Shown here: positions 1 to 12,316 of the stretch, one piece after another
Numbering within the stretch: position 1 is the stretch's first letter
Layout: the number at the start of each line of letters is the position of its first letter
NCBI GenBank assembly: GCA_025331125.1
Contig: JAOALB010000039.1
Location: 124,001-188,000 of the forward strand
Length of the DNA: 64,000 nucleotides
Direction of reading: 5' to 3'
DNA from: Mycogone perniciosa
Taxonomy: Eukaryota; Ascomycota; Sordariomycetes; Hypocreales; Hypocreaceae
Notes under the pieces: model-generated
What the model was told of the DNA's origin: nothing
Seen by the model: only the letters and a program-made list of their open reading frames with translations
The model's database searches: none
Translations under genes and position numbers: made by a program

Positions 1-109
1 TGTCCGCGCCCTTCTTGCCAAACGAGCACTTATGGTGCTGGCGATAACTCTCCTTATCGATGCCGGACTGTGTGTCCTCTTCATTCTGGTTCCAGGCAAG
101 AGACTCTGA
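1..109 (+). CDS. 3' end of a membrane-protein gene cut by the window edge
   Basis: Reading from base 2, the frame is open for 35 codons and stops with TGA at 107-109. The translated tail begins VRALLAKRAL and ends ILVPGKRL; its centre (MVLAITLLIDAGLCVLFILV) is a uniform hydrophobic stretch long enough for one membrane span, followed by a short basic tail. This looks like the cytosolic C-terminus of a multi-pass or tail-anchored membrane protein. Too little is present to name the family. It lies on the strand opposite to the next gene, so the two genes converge. Confidence 0.4.
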   Translation, partial: VRALLAKRALMVLAITLLIDAGLCVLFILVPGKRL

Positions 110-567
110 ATTCATTCAAATGTCTCTAGCCAGGAGGGATGCGGGACGTCACACTGGCTTTCGATCTTTTGCGTCTTCATCTCATCATTCCTTATTGAGA
201 TGTCATAGGGCAGATAATTATTCACGACCGTCATGAGAATTTGTAGGGTTTATCTGGGCATGCATGCTTTTTTTTTTACCGTTGAAAGAGACCGATGGGG
301 TCTGGCGTTGGGTTTAGGATTAAGTAATTTCTTTCTGTATATCATCTGCAACTTGTTGTATCATCAGCCACGGCTTGATAGGTACAGTTTGGAGTTGCTG
401 GTCAAACTTTTTGACATATTCCCAGTAGATAGCAGCAGGGCACGCAAACCATGGCGGTAATCGTAGCATCGTCTATTACAAAGTATTTTTTCGTGTCATC
501 GAATTTTGGGTTCTCATTTATCATGCAAACGTGCTTCTCTCTCCACCCCTTCTCTGTTAGGAAGCGC
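110..567. other. convergent 3' intergenic region
   Basis: Between the stop codon of the left-edge gene and that of the COP9 subunit gene. The sequence is T-rich, with a homopolymer near 270-278, and the only open frames are short and have no coding-like composition. It probably holds the two 3' untranslated regions. I see no further gene. Confidence 0.6.
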
Positions 568-1474
568 TCACATCTTACGCTTGCTTGACCGCTTCGTCAT
601 ATCCTCACCTGCGTGGAGGGGCTCATCAACGTCCATCGACTCGATTGTTATCGAAGTTGCTGGATCCGCCATTGCCCGCTTGTTGATGCCCCGTCGTACA
701 AGTGCGTCTCGGGAGTACGTCGGCATCCCGCCTTTCCTATCTGGGTCTGCCACGTCTGCCATCAATTGCTGTATCTTTTCGTCTGAGGCTCTCTTCTCTT
801 TCTCCCTGGCGGCAGCGGCGGCACGGATGCTCTTCATCTGTGCTTCGAGGTCGCTGAGCGTGGACGTGCAGCGGCCACCCCAGTTTCGCAGCGCGAAGAT
901 CATGTCGGGGATGGTTCCAGGGGCCAGATCCCGAAGGGGGGAGATGCTTGCGACTTGAACGGCTTGACGGGCGGGGTCGAGCGTGGCATGAAGAAGGCCA
1001 GCGTAGATAGCAGTGATGACGAGGTCTTCCACCTCGCGCGCCGAGGAGAGACCTAAAGCCTGCTGCAGGGCATCGTAGGAGAGGCTTGAGCGGTCGCTGG
1101 CTAGAGATAAGAGGGAGAGCTGGCGGAGCTTGAGGGTCTGGGTATCGTTCAGTGCGGGGAGGTCGGGGGTGGCATGGTAGGTGTTGTAGGTGCCGTAGGA
1201 GAATATTTGCAGTAAGATGAGGTAAGTGTTGAACTCCGAACTGCTGGCCAAAGCTTGGATCTGGGGCGTTTGAAGGAGCTCGACGAAGAGGAAGGTATTT
1301 GTGGCGGAGGTTGCGCGGGTGACGAGGTCGGCTGCTGCGCGGGGAGAGGTGGCTGACTTTGAGAGCGCCAGGAAGGGCTGCGGGTAGTTAGTTAGTCGAT
1401 GGTTATATCTAATAGCAGATTCATAACACGCGATGCCGTACCTCTAGGGCGTTAAGGGCCTTGGTCTGCTCCAT
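568..1474 (-). CDS. csn7: COP9 signalosome subunit 7 (PCI domain)
   Basis: Subunit of the COP9 signalosome, the complex that removes Nedd8/Rub1 from cullins and so tunes SCF ubiquitin ligases; in filamentous fungi it influences development and light responses. Two exons: 1474-1442 encodes MEQTKALNALE, then a 64-bp intron (GTACGG...CCGCAG) and exon 1377-568. The start is the only ATG giving this in-frame N-terminus. The body is helical, with the PCI-type winged-helix segment containing SYDALQQALGLSSAREVEDL in the middle, followed by a coiled coil (LEAQMKSIRAAAAAREKEKR) and a charged tail ending KRSSKRKM, as in CSN7 proteins. Predicted length 280 residues, in the family range. Other PCI proteins (eIF3, proteasome lid) are less likely because of the size and tail. 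Confidence 0.88.
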
Positions 1475-1869
1475 GGTTGTTGCTTGGTCTTAGAGAGTAT
1501 TAGATACAGGCGTTCGCACGCCTCGGCGGCAGGGGTAGGGAGACCTCAGCCTGGTGGACAAGGCTGGCAATGGGGTGTCTGCAAGGTCTATGATGGCAAA
1601 GCTGAGAGTATCAGGTTCCGCTCGATGGGGTCCGTTTAATGAGTGGGCGTGTGTATCAGGAGTGTTTGAAAGTTCACAAGGCCCTGCCTGGGTTGCTTTG
1701 GTGGTGTTGAGGCTCCCTGGAGCTCAACCGCGGGGCGTAGCGTAGTGGGGTCTGATACAGGGGTCGGCGGCCTTGCTTTATTACCAGGCATTGTCCATCC
1801 TCGTATTCCATGGGTATTATTTGGTCCTTTATTCTAATGAGCTGTGAAGATATAAATTGCTCTCTGTAA

Positions 1870-2052
1870 GCGATTCAGAAGGTTTTCAACACTTGGCAAT
1901 CAATTGCTGCCCAACAGCCTGAGTTGCGCCGAGAATTGGATACCATTAGAGAGGATCGTGTGTTGATTGTTGAGGTTCCCGTTCCCAAGAGAGAAGGTGT
2001 TTTGCTAACGGATGGACGCCATATTTCAATCACTGTCAGGGACGATTTCTAA
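1870..2052 (+). pseudogene. coding-like fragment, possible 3' exon remnant
   Basis: An open frame of 60 codons ending in TAA, starting just after an in-frame stop (TAA at 1867-1869) and without any ATG. The translation contains VFNTWQSIAAQQPELRREL and DRVLIVEVPVPKREGVLL and ends ITVRDDF. Codon choice resembles true exons here. A potential splice acceptor (GATTCAG) ends at 1878, so it could be the last exon of a gene whose earlier exons I cannot find, or a relic of one. I do not recognise the family. Confidence 0.25.
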
Positions 2053-2810
2053 CTGGTTGGTCGTTGTCACTCATGCAAATCATATCGGACCTATATCGTC
2101 TTGTGATCTGATTTAAAAGTTGGCCGACATGTCAAGGCGCCGTCGTTGTACTATCGTCACTTCTTCCATTTCAACACAGATTTATGAAACGTGCGCCCAG
2201 CAGGTTAAAACATTAGTTCTACTCGCTTAGAAAAGCACAATATTACATGCCTAGTGGTACTACGGAGTTAGCAGGAGTATGGAGTACTAATACTACTTTT
2301 TCGGATATTATCTGACGTCCATATCATCCGTGTTTGTGTGCCATCCATTTTTGGCGTCTCGGCGCCTAGACTGATATAACATGCATCGGTGTCCCTTGAA
2401 ATGCCATCCCAATTTGTTCGTACGACTTCCACTACAGAGTTTATCCGCATTTGCATCCGGAAGACGAAGGTTCCGGCTCGTTTTGCGATTCTTACCAAGC
2501 TATTCTCACCTAAGAAACGCCGCATTTGCTATTTTCGGATCTCATCGCAAGGCTGAGCAGCGAGATTGTCTCGCAGCAAATCGAGTGGTGGATTTGCGCC
2601 CTCCGCGGATACAGACGCCACGGAAGCAACGGCGACATTTTCTCGACTCTTCCCGCGCTGACAAACCTTTCTCGGGCGATTACCACCTCGATTATAGTAC
2701 CGTGTAATATTAAATAGTCTTGCGGATTGCCAGGAGTCAGGCTGGAGCCGAGCCTGGTCGGGGTTACGAGACGTCTTGTTCCACACGCTTCGGGGATACC
2801 TAGGTAATAC

Positions 2811-2846
2811 TACCACTACCACTACTACTACTACTACTACTAATAC
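2811..2846. repeat. CTA/ACT trinucleotide microsatellite
   Basis: About ten ACT/ACC trinucleotides in a row in noncoding DNA upstream of the copper ATPase. Simple-sequence repeat, likely polymorphic between strains. Confidence 0.8.
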
Positions 2847-2994
2847 TGCGGCATCACCGATTCTGTTTGAAATGCCAACGGCCGCCTGGAACGCAATTCA
2901 TCGATAGAGGCGACTACTCCGTACTCTCCGCCTTGCGGACGCTTCTTACTTGGAGGGGACATAGCACAAAAGGCGCGCCGCGCGAGAACAGATA

Positions 2995-5900
2995 ATGGCT
3001 CCAGCATACATCAAAGTCCCCGGGAGGGACACCGACAATGCGAGACTTGCGCCAGGAAGCCAACACTTGGCGACAACAACTTTGCGCGTGGGCGGTATGA
3101 CGTGAGTAGAATTTGCTGTCCCGAGCGTCCCCCCGGATCCATTGCTAACTCTCTTCTCGAAGATGCGGAGCATGCACATCCGCTGTCGAAGCAGGCTTCA
3201 AAGGCGTCAACGGCATTGGCAACGTCTCCGTTAGTCTCGTCATGGAGCGCGCCGTTGTCATGCACGATCCCCAGACGATAAGCGCCGAGGATGTCCAAGA
3301 GATAATAGAGGACTGCGGTTTCGATGCAGAGGTGCTATCAACAGACCTTCCAAGCCCTGTGGTGGGCCGATTTGCGGGCGGCGACGGCGTCGAAGAGATG
3401 GATAATGGTTTAGTGACGACAACTGTCGCAATCGAGGGCATGACCTGCGGCGCATGCACTTCAGCAGTCGAAGGCGGGTTCAAGGATATGCCTGGAGTCA
3501 AGCATTTCAATATCTCACTTCTTTCCGAGCGAGCCGTTATCGAACATGATCCGGAGCTTCTTCCCGCGGCCAAGATCACCGAAATTATAGAGGATAGAGG
3601 ATTCGGCGCCGAAATCATCGATACCGCGAAATCATTATCGGAAAACAATTCAAAGGCGGCAACGAAGACAGGCAATATTGCCACTACCACCGTGGCCATA
3701 GAAGGAATGACATGCGGCTCCTGTACATCCGCGGTCGAAGGCGGCTTTAAGGGTGTCGACGGCATTCTCAAATTTAATATTAGTCTTCTGGCGGAGCGGG
3801 CTGTCATTACCCACGATGTTACGAAACTATCTCCTGAAAAGATCGCAGAAACGATAGAGGATCGAGGATTCGATGCCACTATCCTGGCAACTCAGTATGA
3901 TACAAATGATCTCGGCACATCTAATTCTGTAGCGCAGTTCAAAATCTTTGGAAGCCCTGATGCTGCCACCGCCAAGGCTCTCGAAGACAAGCTCAAAGCA
4001 CTGTCTGGTGTTAAATCGGCCTCTCTGAGTCTAGCCACCGATCGACTTTCTGTCACCCATCAACCTGCCGTTATTGGCCTCCGAGCAATCGTTGAAGCCG
4101 TGGAAGCGGAAGGGCTCAATGCGCTTGTCGCAGACAGTCAGGATAACAACGCACAACTTGAGTCGCTGGCTAAAACTCGAGAGATTAACGAATGGAAGAC
4201 AGCCTTCAGGACATCTCTATCGTTTGCCATCCCCGTTTTTCTCTTGGGCATGTTTCTACCAATGTTTTTTCCAGGCATCAATTTTGGCGTCATTGAGTTA
4301 TATGCCGGACTATACCTCGGGGATGTTATCTGTTTGGCCCTTACGATACCTGTTCAGTTTGGTGTTGGAAAGCGATTTTACATCTCGGCGTACAAGTCCA
4401 TCAGGCATGGCTCACTAACGATGGATGTTCTCGTCATTCTTGGCACATCGTGCGCTTTCTTTTTCAGCGTTCTTGCCATGCTCGTCTCATTAATCATGCC
4501 ACCACATACGAGACCAAGCACCATCTTCGATACAAGCACAATGCTTATTACCTTTGTTACCTTTGGAAGATATTTGGAGAATCACGCCAAGGGTCAAACT
4601 TCAAAGGCTCTCTCTCGCCTCATGTCGCTCGCCCCCTCGATGGCAACCATCTACGCCGATCCTATTGCTGTGGAGAAGGCCGCTGAGGCATGGGCAAAGT
4701 CGGCCGAAGGGCCATTGACTCCAATGGCCTCACAGGCCCCTGAGAATAGCGGTTCAGCGTACGAAGAGCGGGTCATTCCAACTGAGTTACTTCAGGTTGG
4801 GGACATTGTCGTTATCCGCCCCGGCGATAAGATCCCGGCAGATGGTACACTTGTCCGAGGCGAAACCTACGTTGACGAGAGCATGGTTACTGGAGAAGCG
4901 ATGCCAGTGCAGAAGCGAATTGGAGACCATATGATTGGTGGTACGGTCAATGGCAATGGAAGGGTTGATTTTCGTGTCACTCGTGCTGGTAGGGATACAC
5001 AGCTGAGTCAGATTGTGAAGCTGGTCCAGGACGCCCAAACTACAAGGGCGCCTATTCAGCAGGTCGTAGACACGTTGGCCGGCTACTTCGTGCCGACGAT
5101 CATTATCCTGGGACTATCTACTTTCCTTGGCTGGATGGTTCTTAGCCATGTGCTGCCAAATCCGCCCATGATCTTCTTGCAGGATAACAGCGGTGGCAAG
5201 GTCATGGTGTGTGTGAAGCTCTGCATCTCAGTCATTGTCTTTGCTTGTCCATGTGCTCTTGGTCTGGCCACTCCGACTGCGATTATGGTCGGCACTGGTG
5301 TCGGTGCTGAGAACGGCATCCTGATCAAGGGAGGCGCCGCTCTAGAGAGAACGACAAAGGTCACTCAGATCATTCTAGACAAGACGGGCACCATCACACA
5401 TGGCAAGATGAGCGTTGCAAAGCTGGATCTAGAATCTGTGTGGAATGACAATGAGCGACGTAGGCGACTGTGGTGGTCTGTCGTCGGACTTGCGGAGATG
5501 GGTAGTGAGCATCCTGTTGGCAAAGCCATCCTAGCTGCTGCTAAGGAGGAGCTTGAAATTCGTGATGCCGAGAGCGCCATTCCAGGCAGTGTTGGCGAGT
5601 TCAAGGCTACTGTTGGAAAAGGTGTCAATGCCCTTGTCGAACCAGCTTCTGCTGAGAGGGTGCGCTACCGAGTTTTGGCTGGCAACGTGCGCTTCCTCCA
5701 AGAGAACGGTGTCGAAGTCCCTGAAGATGCCATCGAGGCCTCGGAGCAGCTCAACTTGGGAAAGAGCGCACAATCAAAGACGTCAATGGCGGGTACCACT
5801 AACATCTTTGTTGCCATTGATGGCAAATACACTGGCCATCTTTGCCTCTCTGATACCATCAAGGACGGCGCTGTGGGTGTCATCTCGGTCCTACACCGAA

Positions 5901-6565
5901 TGGAAATCAAGACGGCCATGGTTACGGGAGATCAGCGACCGACGGCCTTGGCGGTAGCGGCTGCTGTGGGCATCTCTCCTGACCAAGTGTTTGCGGGCGT
6001 CAGCCCCGACCAGAAGCAGGCCATTGTCAAGGAGTTCCAGTCCAAGGGCGAGATCGTGGCCATGGTGGGAGACGGTATCAACGATTCACCGGCATTGGCG
6101 ACAGCAGACGTAGGCATTGCCATGGCCAGTGGAACGGATGTAGCTATGGAGGCTGCGGACGTGGTTCTCATGCGGCCCACAGACTTGATGACCATTCCCG
6201 CGGCGATGCACCTGACTCGACATATCTTCCGACGTATCAAGCTCAACCTGGCCTGGGCCTGCGTGTACAACATTGTTGGCCTTCCCATCGCCATGGGCTT
6301 CTTCCTGCCCCTGGGCCTGCACATGCACCCGATGATGTCAGGATTCGCCATGGCATGCAGCAGTGTCAGCGTGGTAGTGAGCAGCCTATTGCTCAAGCTA
6401 TGGAGCCGACCTCGGTGGATGGACGAGGCGTCAGCAGAGCGGAGCGGAGGACTGCGGTGGATGAGCGGAAGCGGAATCGTAGGCTGGGCGAGGGAGATGC
6501 TCGGCAGAGGGCGGAGAGGAAAAGGCGATGAAGGATATGTGCCGTTGGAGAACCTGGAGGCTTAA
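2995..6565 (+). CDS. CCC2: copper-transporting P1B-type ATPase, Ccc2-like
   Basis: Pumps Cu(I) from the cytosol into the late secretory pathway to load multicopper oxidases and other cuproenzymes. Two exons, 2995-3101 and 3163-6565, separated by a 61-bp intron that interrupts the first metal-binding motif; splicing restores GMTCGACTSAVEA. Predicted 1,169 residues. Three heavy-metal-associated domains carry GMTCxxC (cysteines near residues 37/40, 130/133, 219/222); a fourth HMA-like segment follows (FKIFGSPDAATAKALEDKL onward) but lacks CxxC. Then come the transmembrane segments, the actuator TGE (about 612), the transport motif CPCALG (about 731), the phosphorylation motif DKTGT (Asp about 775), SEHPVGKA typical of heavy-metal ATPases, and the hinge GDGINDSPALA (about 1005). 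Substrate Cu(I) is inferred from the CPC and multiple CxxC motifs; the Golgi location is from family knowledge. A TACTCCGTAC motif lies about 70 bp upstream. Confidence 0.95.
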
Positions 6566-8051
6566 TTGACTGTTGGTTAGATTGGTTGCTGTTGGCGTGA
6601 TATTATTGTGTGAAGGAGCATAGCATGGGTGTTGGACGATTATCATCGTGGACATGTCCCTTTGGCGTTGAGGGCTTAGCTAAGGCGCAGCGGATTCTAA
6701 CTCGTTCTCTCCATTTATTTATTATGTCACAAGAAAATAAGAACTGTCTATGACTACATGTGGCCATTTGAGATACAGGCACCCCGTACTGCTAGGCTTT
6801 GCGGATGCTATTTTGTGAGTGTGATGTATAGTTAAGGGGGAAAGAGGTTGGTTGATGCTATCTCACTGGACATAGGTTGATCACTGTCAAGGGTCAACGA
6901 TCTTCAAGACGTGGTCTTCAAGATTTTCGCAAGGAGGCCCACCGAATACCTGTAAAAAATTTGACAATGGGGCATCACCCATGAATCCTCGTGTCACAAG
7001 AATCATCGTGTCACAAGGATTTTGTTACATCTCGTAAAGGCCTTTTGGACCCTAGGCTGCAAGGTTTACGCTTGGTTATCGTTGATCCTTTGCAGGATTG
7101 ACATAACGTGCTAACTCACTAGTAGGTAGTTCGGGAAGGTCAGCTTGTGTTTTCGGTTTCATACCATGATTGACCTAGATGATATGGTTAATTAAGCACT
7201 GGGCACTATGTATATTATCAGGATATTTATCCATAGACGCTGGAGCGGGTTTAGCTGCACCGGTTTAACAACACTGATACGAGAGTTGACAACACCGGGC
7301 ATTGCAAAACGTAACAGAGATCTAACATGGTTGATCGTATAATAAAATTGAAGTAGAGTGGAGAGTAATACAGTACCATTAACGAAGGATCTGAAACTAG
7401 CCTTGAGAGCCATGAGTCTTACCAAAAGGAGGAAACTTACCGATATACGAATAAGTTCTCCATCTTACCTGCCAAGCCATGGGACTTAATAAGGATTTTC
7501 CGTAGGATGGAAGGAATACAGAAGGGTTAAAAATACTCTCTTCAAGAGAGAGTTGCTTCGTGCTCAATGCGGTTGGTAATCGAGTAAGAGGGGCTTATTG
7601 GAGAAAAGAATGCTTGTCTATAGAAGACCAAATATTGACATGGGAATTAGATGAAACTTGGTCAAGATTCACCGAAGTATCGTTACACTGAGGGAACAAA
7701 GAGCGAAATTGCGGGTCGTAAAAGTGGTGATTCTAATATAATACTACTTTCTAACCACCGACTTTTTGATACCAGGACGGACATCCCTCTGAGGCGTGTA
7801 GCTATCATCGATATCACAGTGTCTTCCAAGCAACAACTGCAAGCCATAAGCAATAATCACAAATTATTCAAAACAGCCTCTTATCATAAACCATAGAGTT
7901 GACACTCGTCGCAAGTTGCAACTCATAAAAAAACAAACCCCATTTACAATGATCCATACAAATACACCAGAAAGACGCCGATGTACGCCTCCCTTGATAC
8001 GCTGCTTCACAGTCTCTATTTCTTGGAATTCGGTGAAAACCGACGCTAGTT
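6566..8051. other. convergent intergenic region
   Basis: About 1.5 kb between the 3' ends of the copper ATPase and the glycosyltransferase-like gene. It is AT-rich with only short open frames (for example 7192-7425, -), none recognisable. A duplicated segment near 6991-7023 (two close copies of GTGTCACAAG with nearby ATC/AAT) is visible. None of the TACGGAGTA motifs common elsewhere was found here. Confidence 0.55.
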
Positions 8052-9733
8052 CTATGGGTTTGTAGGTGGCTCTGCAAGCTTGACAGTTGGCTCCGCAGGT
8101 ATGACAACCTTGTTCTCGCCTTTGAATAGCAGTTCTTCGTGCTCAGCGCAGAGGTCTTTCCAGGAAACAAACTCGGCTCCGCTAAGGTCGGTCCAAACCC
8201 CGCCAAACTCATCATGAAGAATATCACCTCCCGGCAATACGTTCTTGGGGGCCCATTGACGACCATCGATGAGCTTGGAAGAGATAAGCTCGCCGGCTTG
8301 GGACGCTTTGACGGCGGCTCTGAGTAGTGATTTGACAAAAGGGTAGAACCACAAAGTGGGATACTCCTGGGGAACCCAGTGCTTGGGTCCTGTGCAGTGC
8401 CAAAGACCGTATATATGGTGCGTGACAAAGTTAACGCCCAACTCAACGGTGCGAATCCAGTCGGAAGCAACAGATCCAGGGTGAGCCTCCGGGATGGCAT
8501 CATACAGTTTATTGAGGGCTGATTCCACGTTCTCTGGCATCTTAATATTAATGGGTGTGAATTCAGGGCCTTTCTTGAGGATGTCCGCAGTGATGTTGGC
8601 AGACAGGTCAGAGTCGTTAAATTGCAGGTAACCAAAGAAGGGCTCATACCCAGCCTTGGTCTGGAACAAGGCCGATTCGTACTCTATGGCGATATGGTAT
8701 TCCGTCTGTTCGTTCTCGGTTTGCTTTTCCGGAATTACTCGGTTAGACGGGCCACCAGGAACATTGCCTCCTTTGGCGGCGATCTTGGACCGCCAGTACT
8801 CCTGTCGGCCCCAAATATTTGAAAGATAGAACTGGTCGGATTCTTTGAATTCATAATCGGGGTTGTATGTGTCTTTGATCTCCTGCATGGTGGCATTAAC
8901 GTATCGCCTCATATCACCAACCGGCGCCATAACGGTTCCTGAGTTCAACCACCGCGGATCAGAAAATAACATCCAGTTCTTGCCGTCGTTTGGTCCCCAG
9001 GCTTCGGGGGGGATGGTAGACGTGGGGGGAGCCCAACAACGAGATGCTGAAGGGTCAATGGGCCAGCAGATTTTGTCAGGTCCCCAGAAGATGGTCTGGC
9101 GAATTCCCCGGGAATGAAGATCTTCAACAGTGGTCTCGAAGCTCGCAGCAAGACGTGCGTCGGCTTTTGCGGCAACCTCAAAGTAGCGCTCAATCATAAC
9201 TTCCGGGGGAAGCTGAAGAAGAATGTCATAACCGTCGATGATCAAGACAAGATCGTCGTCGTTCTCAGGATCAAGTGCGTTAAAGTAACGTTCGATAGCG
9301 CGCAACTTTGCGAGGTGGGTTTTGGCGGCATCAAACTCATCGACACCCTGCCAGCCAAGGACTGTGGGAGTTGGGTAGCGATTGACAACCGATGAGGCCA
9401 GATTGAGGCAGAAATGGAGATTCGAGATGCTGGCCGGGATTAGGTAGTGTAGCCGTGATATCTTGGTATCATGCTTGTTGGAGTTTGACGTTGAGGACGA
9501 AGACGAATTCGACTTCGACTTCGAATCTGTGCCGGATGAAGCATGAGGGACGACATTGACGAATCTCTCCTGATGTCTGTGTTAGTTTTTCAAGAGGGAA
9601 GGGAAGGCAACACAACGGGCCTTATGTCACTTACAGTATCGAGATAAGGTTGAGAATAAAAGGTTATAATGACAAACAAGACAAGCAATAGCGCAATGAA
9701 GAGATAGCGCCGCTGACCTGCGGCAGCTAACAT
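8052..9733 (-). CDS. type II membrane glycosyltransferase-like protein (PLOD/GT25-like fold)
   Basis: Two exons: 9733-9635 and 9569-8052, with a 65-bp intron (GTAAGT...TCAG). Predicted 538 residues. The short exon 1 encodes a signal anchor (LFIALLLVLFVIITF, residues 11-25) after a basic start MLAAAGQRR, so the protein is probably a Golgi or ER type II membrane protein. A Ser-rich linker leads to the catalytic-looking domain: LVLIIDGYDILLQLP (D145-G-Y-D148) resembles the metal-binding D-x-x-D segment of lysyl-hydroxylase/procollagen-galactosyltransferase-type glycosyltransferases, and RWLNSGTVMAPV (about residue 240) matches their L-N-S-G strand; ESDQFYLSNIWGRQEYW follows. The fungal substrate is unknown. 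The glycosyltransferase assignment rests on motifs only. Convergent with the copper ATPase. Confidence 0.65.
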
Positions 9734-10205
9734 TTTCCAACACTACGGGATGTCGACGACCAGGGGCAAGAAAAGAAGATGATGACGCAAATATTAGGAT
9801 AATTTTAGAAGCAAAGAGAGGGGAGAGAGGGGAATGAGGGACAGTTGACAAAGTGCAATGCGGAGAGAAGGAGTGACGAAGGGTGAGTGAGGATGCAGAA
9901 GAGAAACCTGGCGAAACGATGGAGTACAGTACTTGGTACAGTACAGTGTACTCCGTACAAAGAATCATGAACCAAGCCAAGCAAAGAGGTCGGAAAATCA
10001 CCAATCCATCGACACTCTTCTCTTCTCTGCTTTCTCTTTCTGGAAACTCAGCCGATAATAGCAGATCTTGAACAACAGGGGGTGACGAAATTGAACAAAA
10101 CGGATGACCGCTTATCACCAGTCGATCGGCTTCAGATAAAGAGCATGCCAGATTGAAAAAGGGTTGGGCGGCAAGGCGGCAAGTCTAGCGATCCGACTAC
10201 GAAGC

Positions 10206-10219
10206 ACTCCGTACGGAGT
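10206..10219. repeat. perfect 14-bp palindrome of the ACTCCGT family
   Basis: ACTCCGTACGGAGT is its own reverse complement. It is one of the purest copies of the dispersed motif, formed by two head-to-head half sites sharing GTAC. Confidence 0.85.
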
Positions 10220-11048
10220 AATACTCATGGGCTCTTTGGCTCCTGGCAAGGGTATGATCTTCAGTACTCGTAATTTTACTTCTTTTGACCTTACTCGTAC
10301 TCTCAGCGTCTGAGCGCTAGTGGATTGTCCTGCAATATTTCCCCTGACTACTCCCGTAGTTGCAGTACTATTCGTCCACGAGGCGCACGAGCTGGACAAG
10401 ACAGGAATTAAGAAACAATCGGACGAATGACGACGAGAGCACAGTGCAGCACAGTGCGTGGTGATGTGGTGGGAGTCTTGGTAATATTATCTACGGAGTA
10501 GAGAGTCTTGTCATGCTCCCTTCTGAGCGCTGTTGTTGTCGATCCTATAGGCTAGGGACACTGCGTCATGGCCATGTGCTGTGAGTGGCCATAGAGCCAT
10601 GTCGTACCCGCCTATAACCAAGCATTGATGGCTACCAATTGTCTCTGCCAAGCAGCCCAAAGGTCACAGGAAGCCGCCAAGCCAGATGTTGTGGATGTTG
10701 TTGCAAGGCCAAGACTGGCGCAGCGCGGTTGTGTGATGCAATAGAGAAAATTCTGAAATGTCTTCCAAGGCTACGGCGTATTACTCGGAGGGGGGCAGCA
10801 ATACACAATACACAGAGAACTGGGGCTTCACCAGCATGTTGGCTACCATCTACTCGTCCTCGTAGGAAACCACTCCGTACGAGTACTCAAAGGTCTTGCT
10901 CGTATACGAGTAGTCGCAAGTCTAAGACATTATTACTCAGTAGAATGAATATGAATAGTCCCAAAGCGGCTAGTTGTGAGGTTGTGCGCCTCGTGGCTTG
11001 TGGTTTGCTCGCGTGCTCTCGCGGTTCCGAGTCCGGCAGTCATTATTA

Positions 11049-11079
11049 GGGACGGAGTACGGAGCACATACTCCGTCCC
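11049..11079. repeat. 11-bp inverted repeat with 9-nt loop, motif family member
   Basis: GGGACGGAGTA at 11049-11059 is exactly complementary to TACTCCGTCCC at 11069-11079, with nine bases between. RNA or single-stranded DNA could form an 11-bp hairpin. An A/T-only tract follows within 20 bp, so a transcript end is imaginable, but no gene ends here. Confidence 0.8.
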
Positions 11080-12316
11080 AAGAAATCAAATCAAGGTTTA
11101 TTTTTATTATTTTTTATTATTTTTATTACTCTCTCAGTCAGCTTCGACGTGCCAAGACCAAGCCCCAATAAAGCCCCAATAAAGCCCATGAGACTTGGCT
11201 TCTTGGCACGCGACTACTCACTACGAGTACAGCTCGTAATAGCTGAGGCTGGGTCGCAAGCAAGCCACAGACGCCAGCCAAGCGTGGCTGGAAATCCATT
11301 GGCTTTGGCCTCGTATGGCCGGCAGTCCGGCAAAGAAGTGTTGAAGTACGTACCCCTACGGTACGGAGACGGAGGACGGAAGACGGCGCGCTCGCATGGG
11401 GCATCTCGGCGGGTGAAGAATCCGGGTAATCGCCGCTCGTATATTACTGCGGAGGGAGCTCTGCCCTATGTCAATTTAGTAATCGTGGCTTGCACCAGTT
11501 TTAAAAGGCACGAGCACGAACAACAACTTTTCAAACCCTACAGATAGCAATTCGAGTACATTTCTACCACTTACACAACTCTTCTTTTCCCCCTCTTCTG
11601 TCAGCAGATGCGCATTTTACCTTAAACACGCAACCGCCCCCATAACCCACCGGATGTTTCGGGGTTAAACACTCAGAAGCGGTCTGAGTGGATGTGTACT
11701 TGGACTTGTAAACCTTGGCGGCGTCTTAGTAGTCTTGGCAAAGACTTGGCATACGACCACAAACACAAGCAGGCCTAAGCAAGCAAGCCATTCGCCTCCT
11801 CTCATCAGCCCACAGCTTCTGCAGGTGCTTGTATGGCTTCTTTTTTTTTTCATCTTCTGGTTCCGTGGCCTTTTGCATGCACCTTGCGACCTGCGACTGA
11901 AGATCGTCCATTCCAGCATGGGACGTCATCATGGCCAAGTCCATTTAGCGGAATAAAGGCAGCTGGCGTTACCCCCCTTCAAATATGGGCCCATAATAAT
12001 AATACTGCTTCTGACGTAGTCGTACATACTCGTACTACTACTCGTACTACAAGTTTGTGATGAAGGGAAGGGGTTTGTTGCTTGGCAAGTCTCCATTCTT
12101 CATTGTAACACATTGTGTTCCTTTATTCGAAGCAGAGCCGGAATGCATGTTTGTGCCACCGTGCCGTCTTCCAAACAGTCCATTGATTGTGCTGAGAATG
12201 CGTCATCACCCAACAATTACCACTTCGCAAAGGTGCTAGACACAGCTGTCCAGTAGTCTTCAATCATCTGCGTCATCATCCGCAAGTGCCAAGTGACGAA
12301 ATAAGAGGCACATACA

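Larger units (their letters stand above)
1475..2994. other. intergenic region between csn7 and the copper ATPase
   Basis: Divergent upstream region of about 1.5 kb shared by csn7 (-) and the copper pump (+). It holds a coding-like fragment at 1870-2052 (separate entry), a CTA/ACT microsatellite near 2811-2846, one near copy of the motif (TACGGAGT at 2261) and one exact copy (TACTCCGTAC at 2915-2924, about 70 bp before the ATPase start). Short open frames around 2380-2820 exist on both strands but show no recognisable protein. Confidence 0.6.

Noticed and set aside
2381..2822. Overlapping open frames on both strands of about 100 codons
   Set aside because: They overlap each other and share no similarity with known proteins; one begins in the CTA microsatellite.
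7192..7425. 77-codon minus-strand hydrophobic open frame
   Set aside because: AT-rich intergenic DNA; hydrophobicity is expected from composition and no gene features accompany it.
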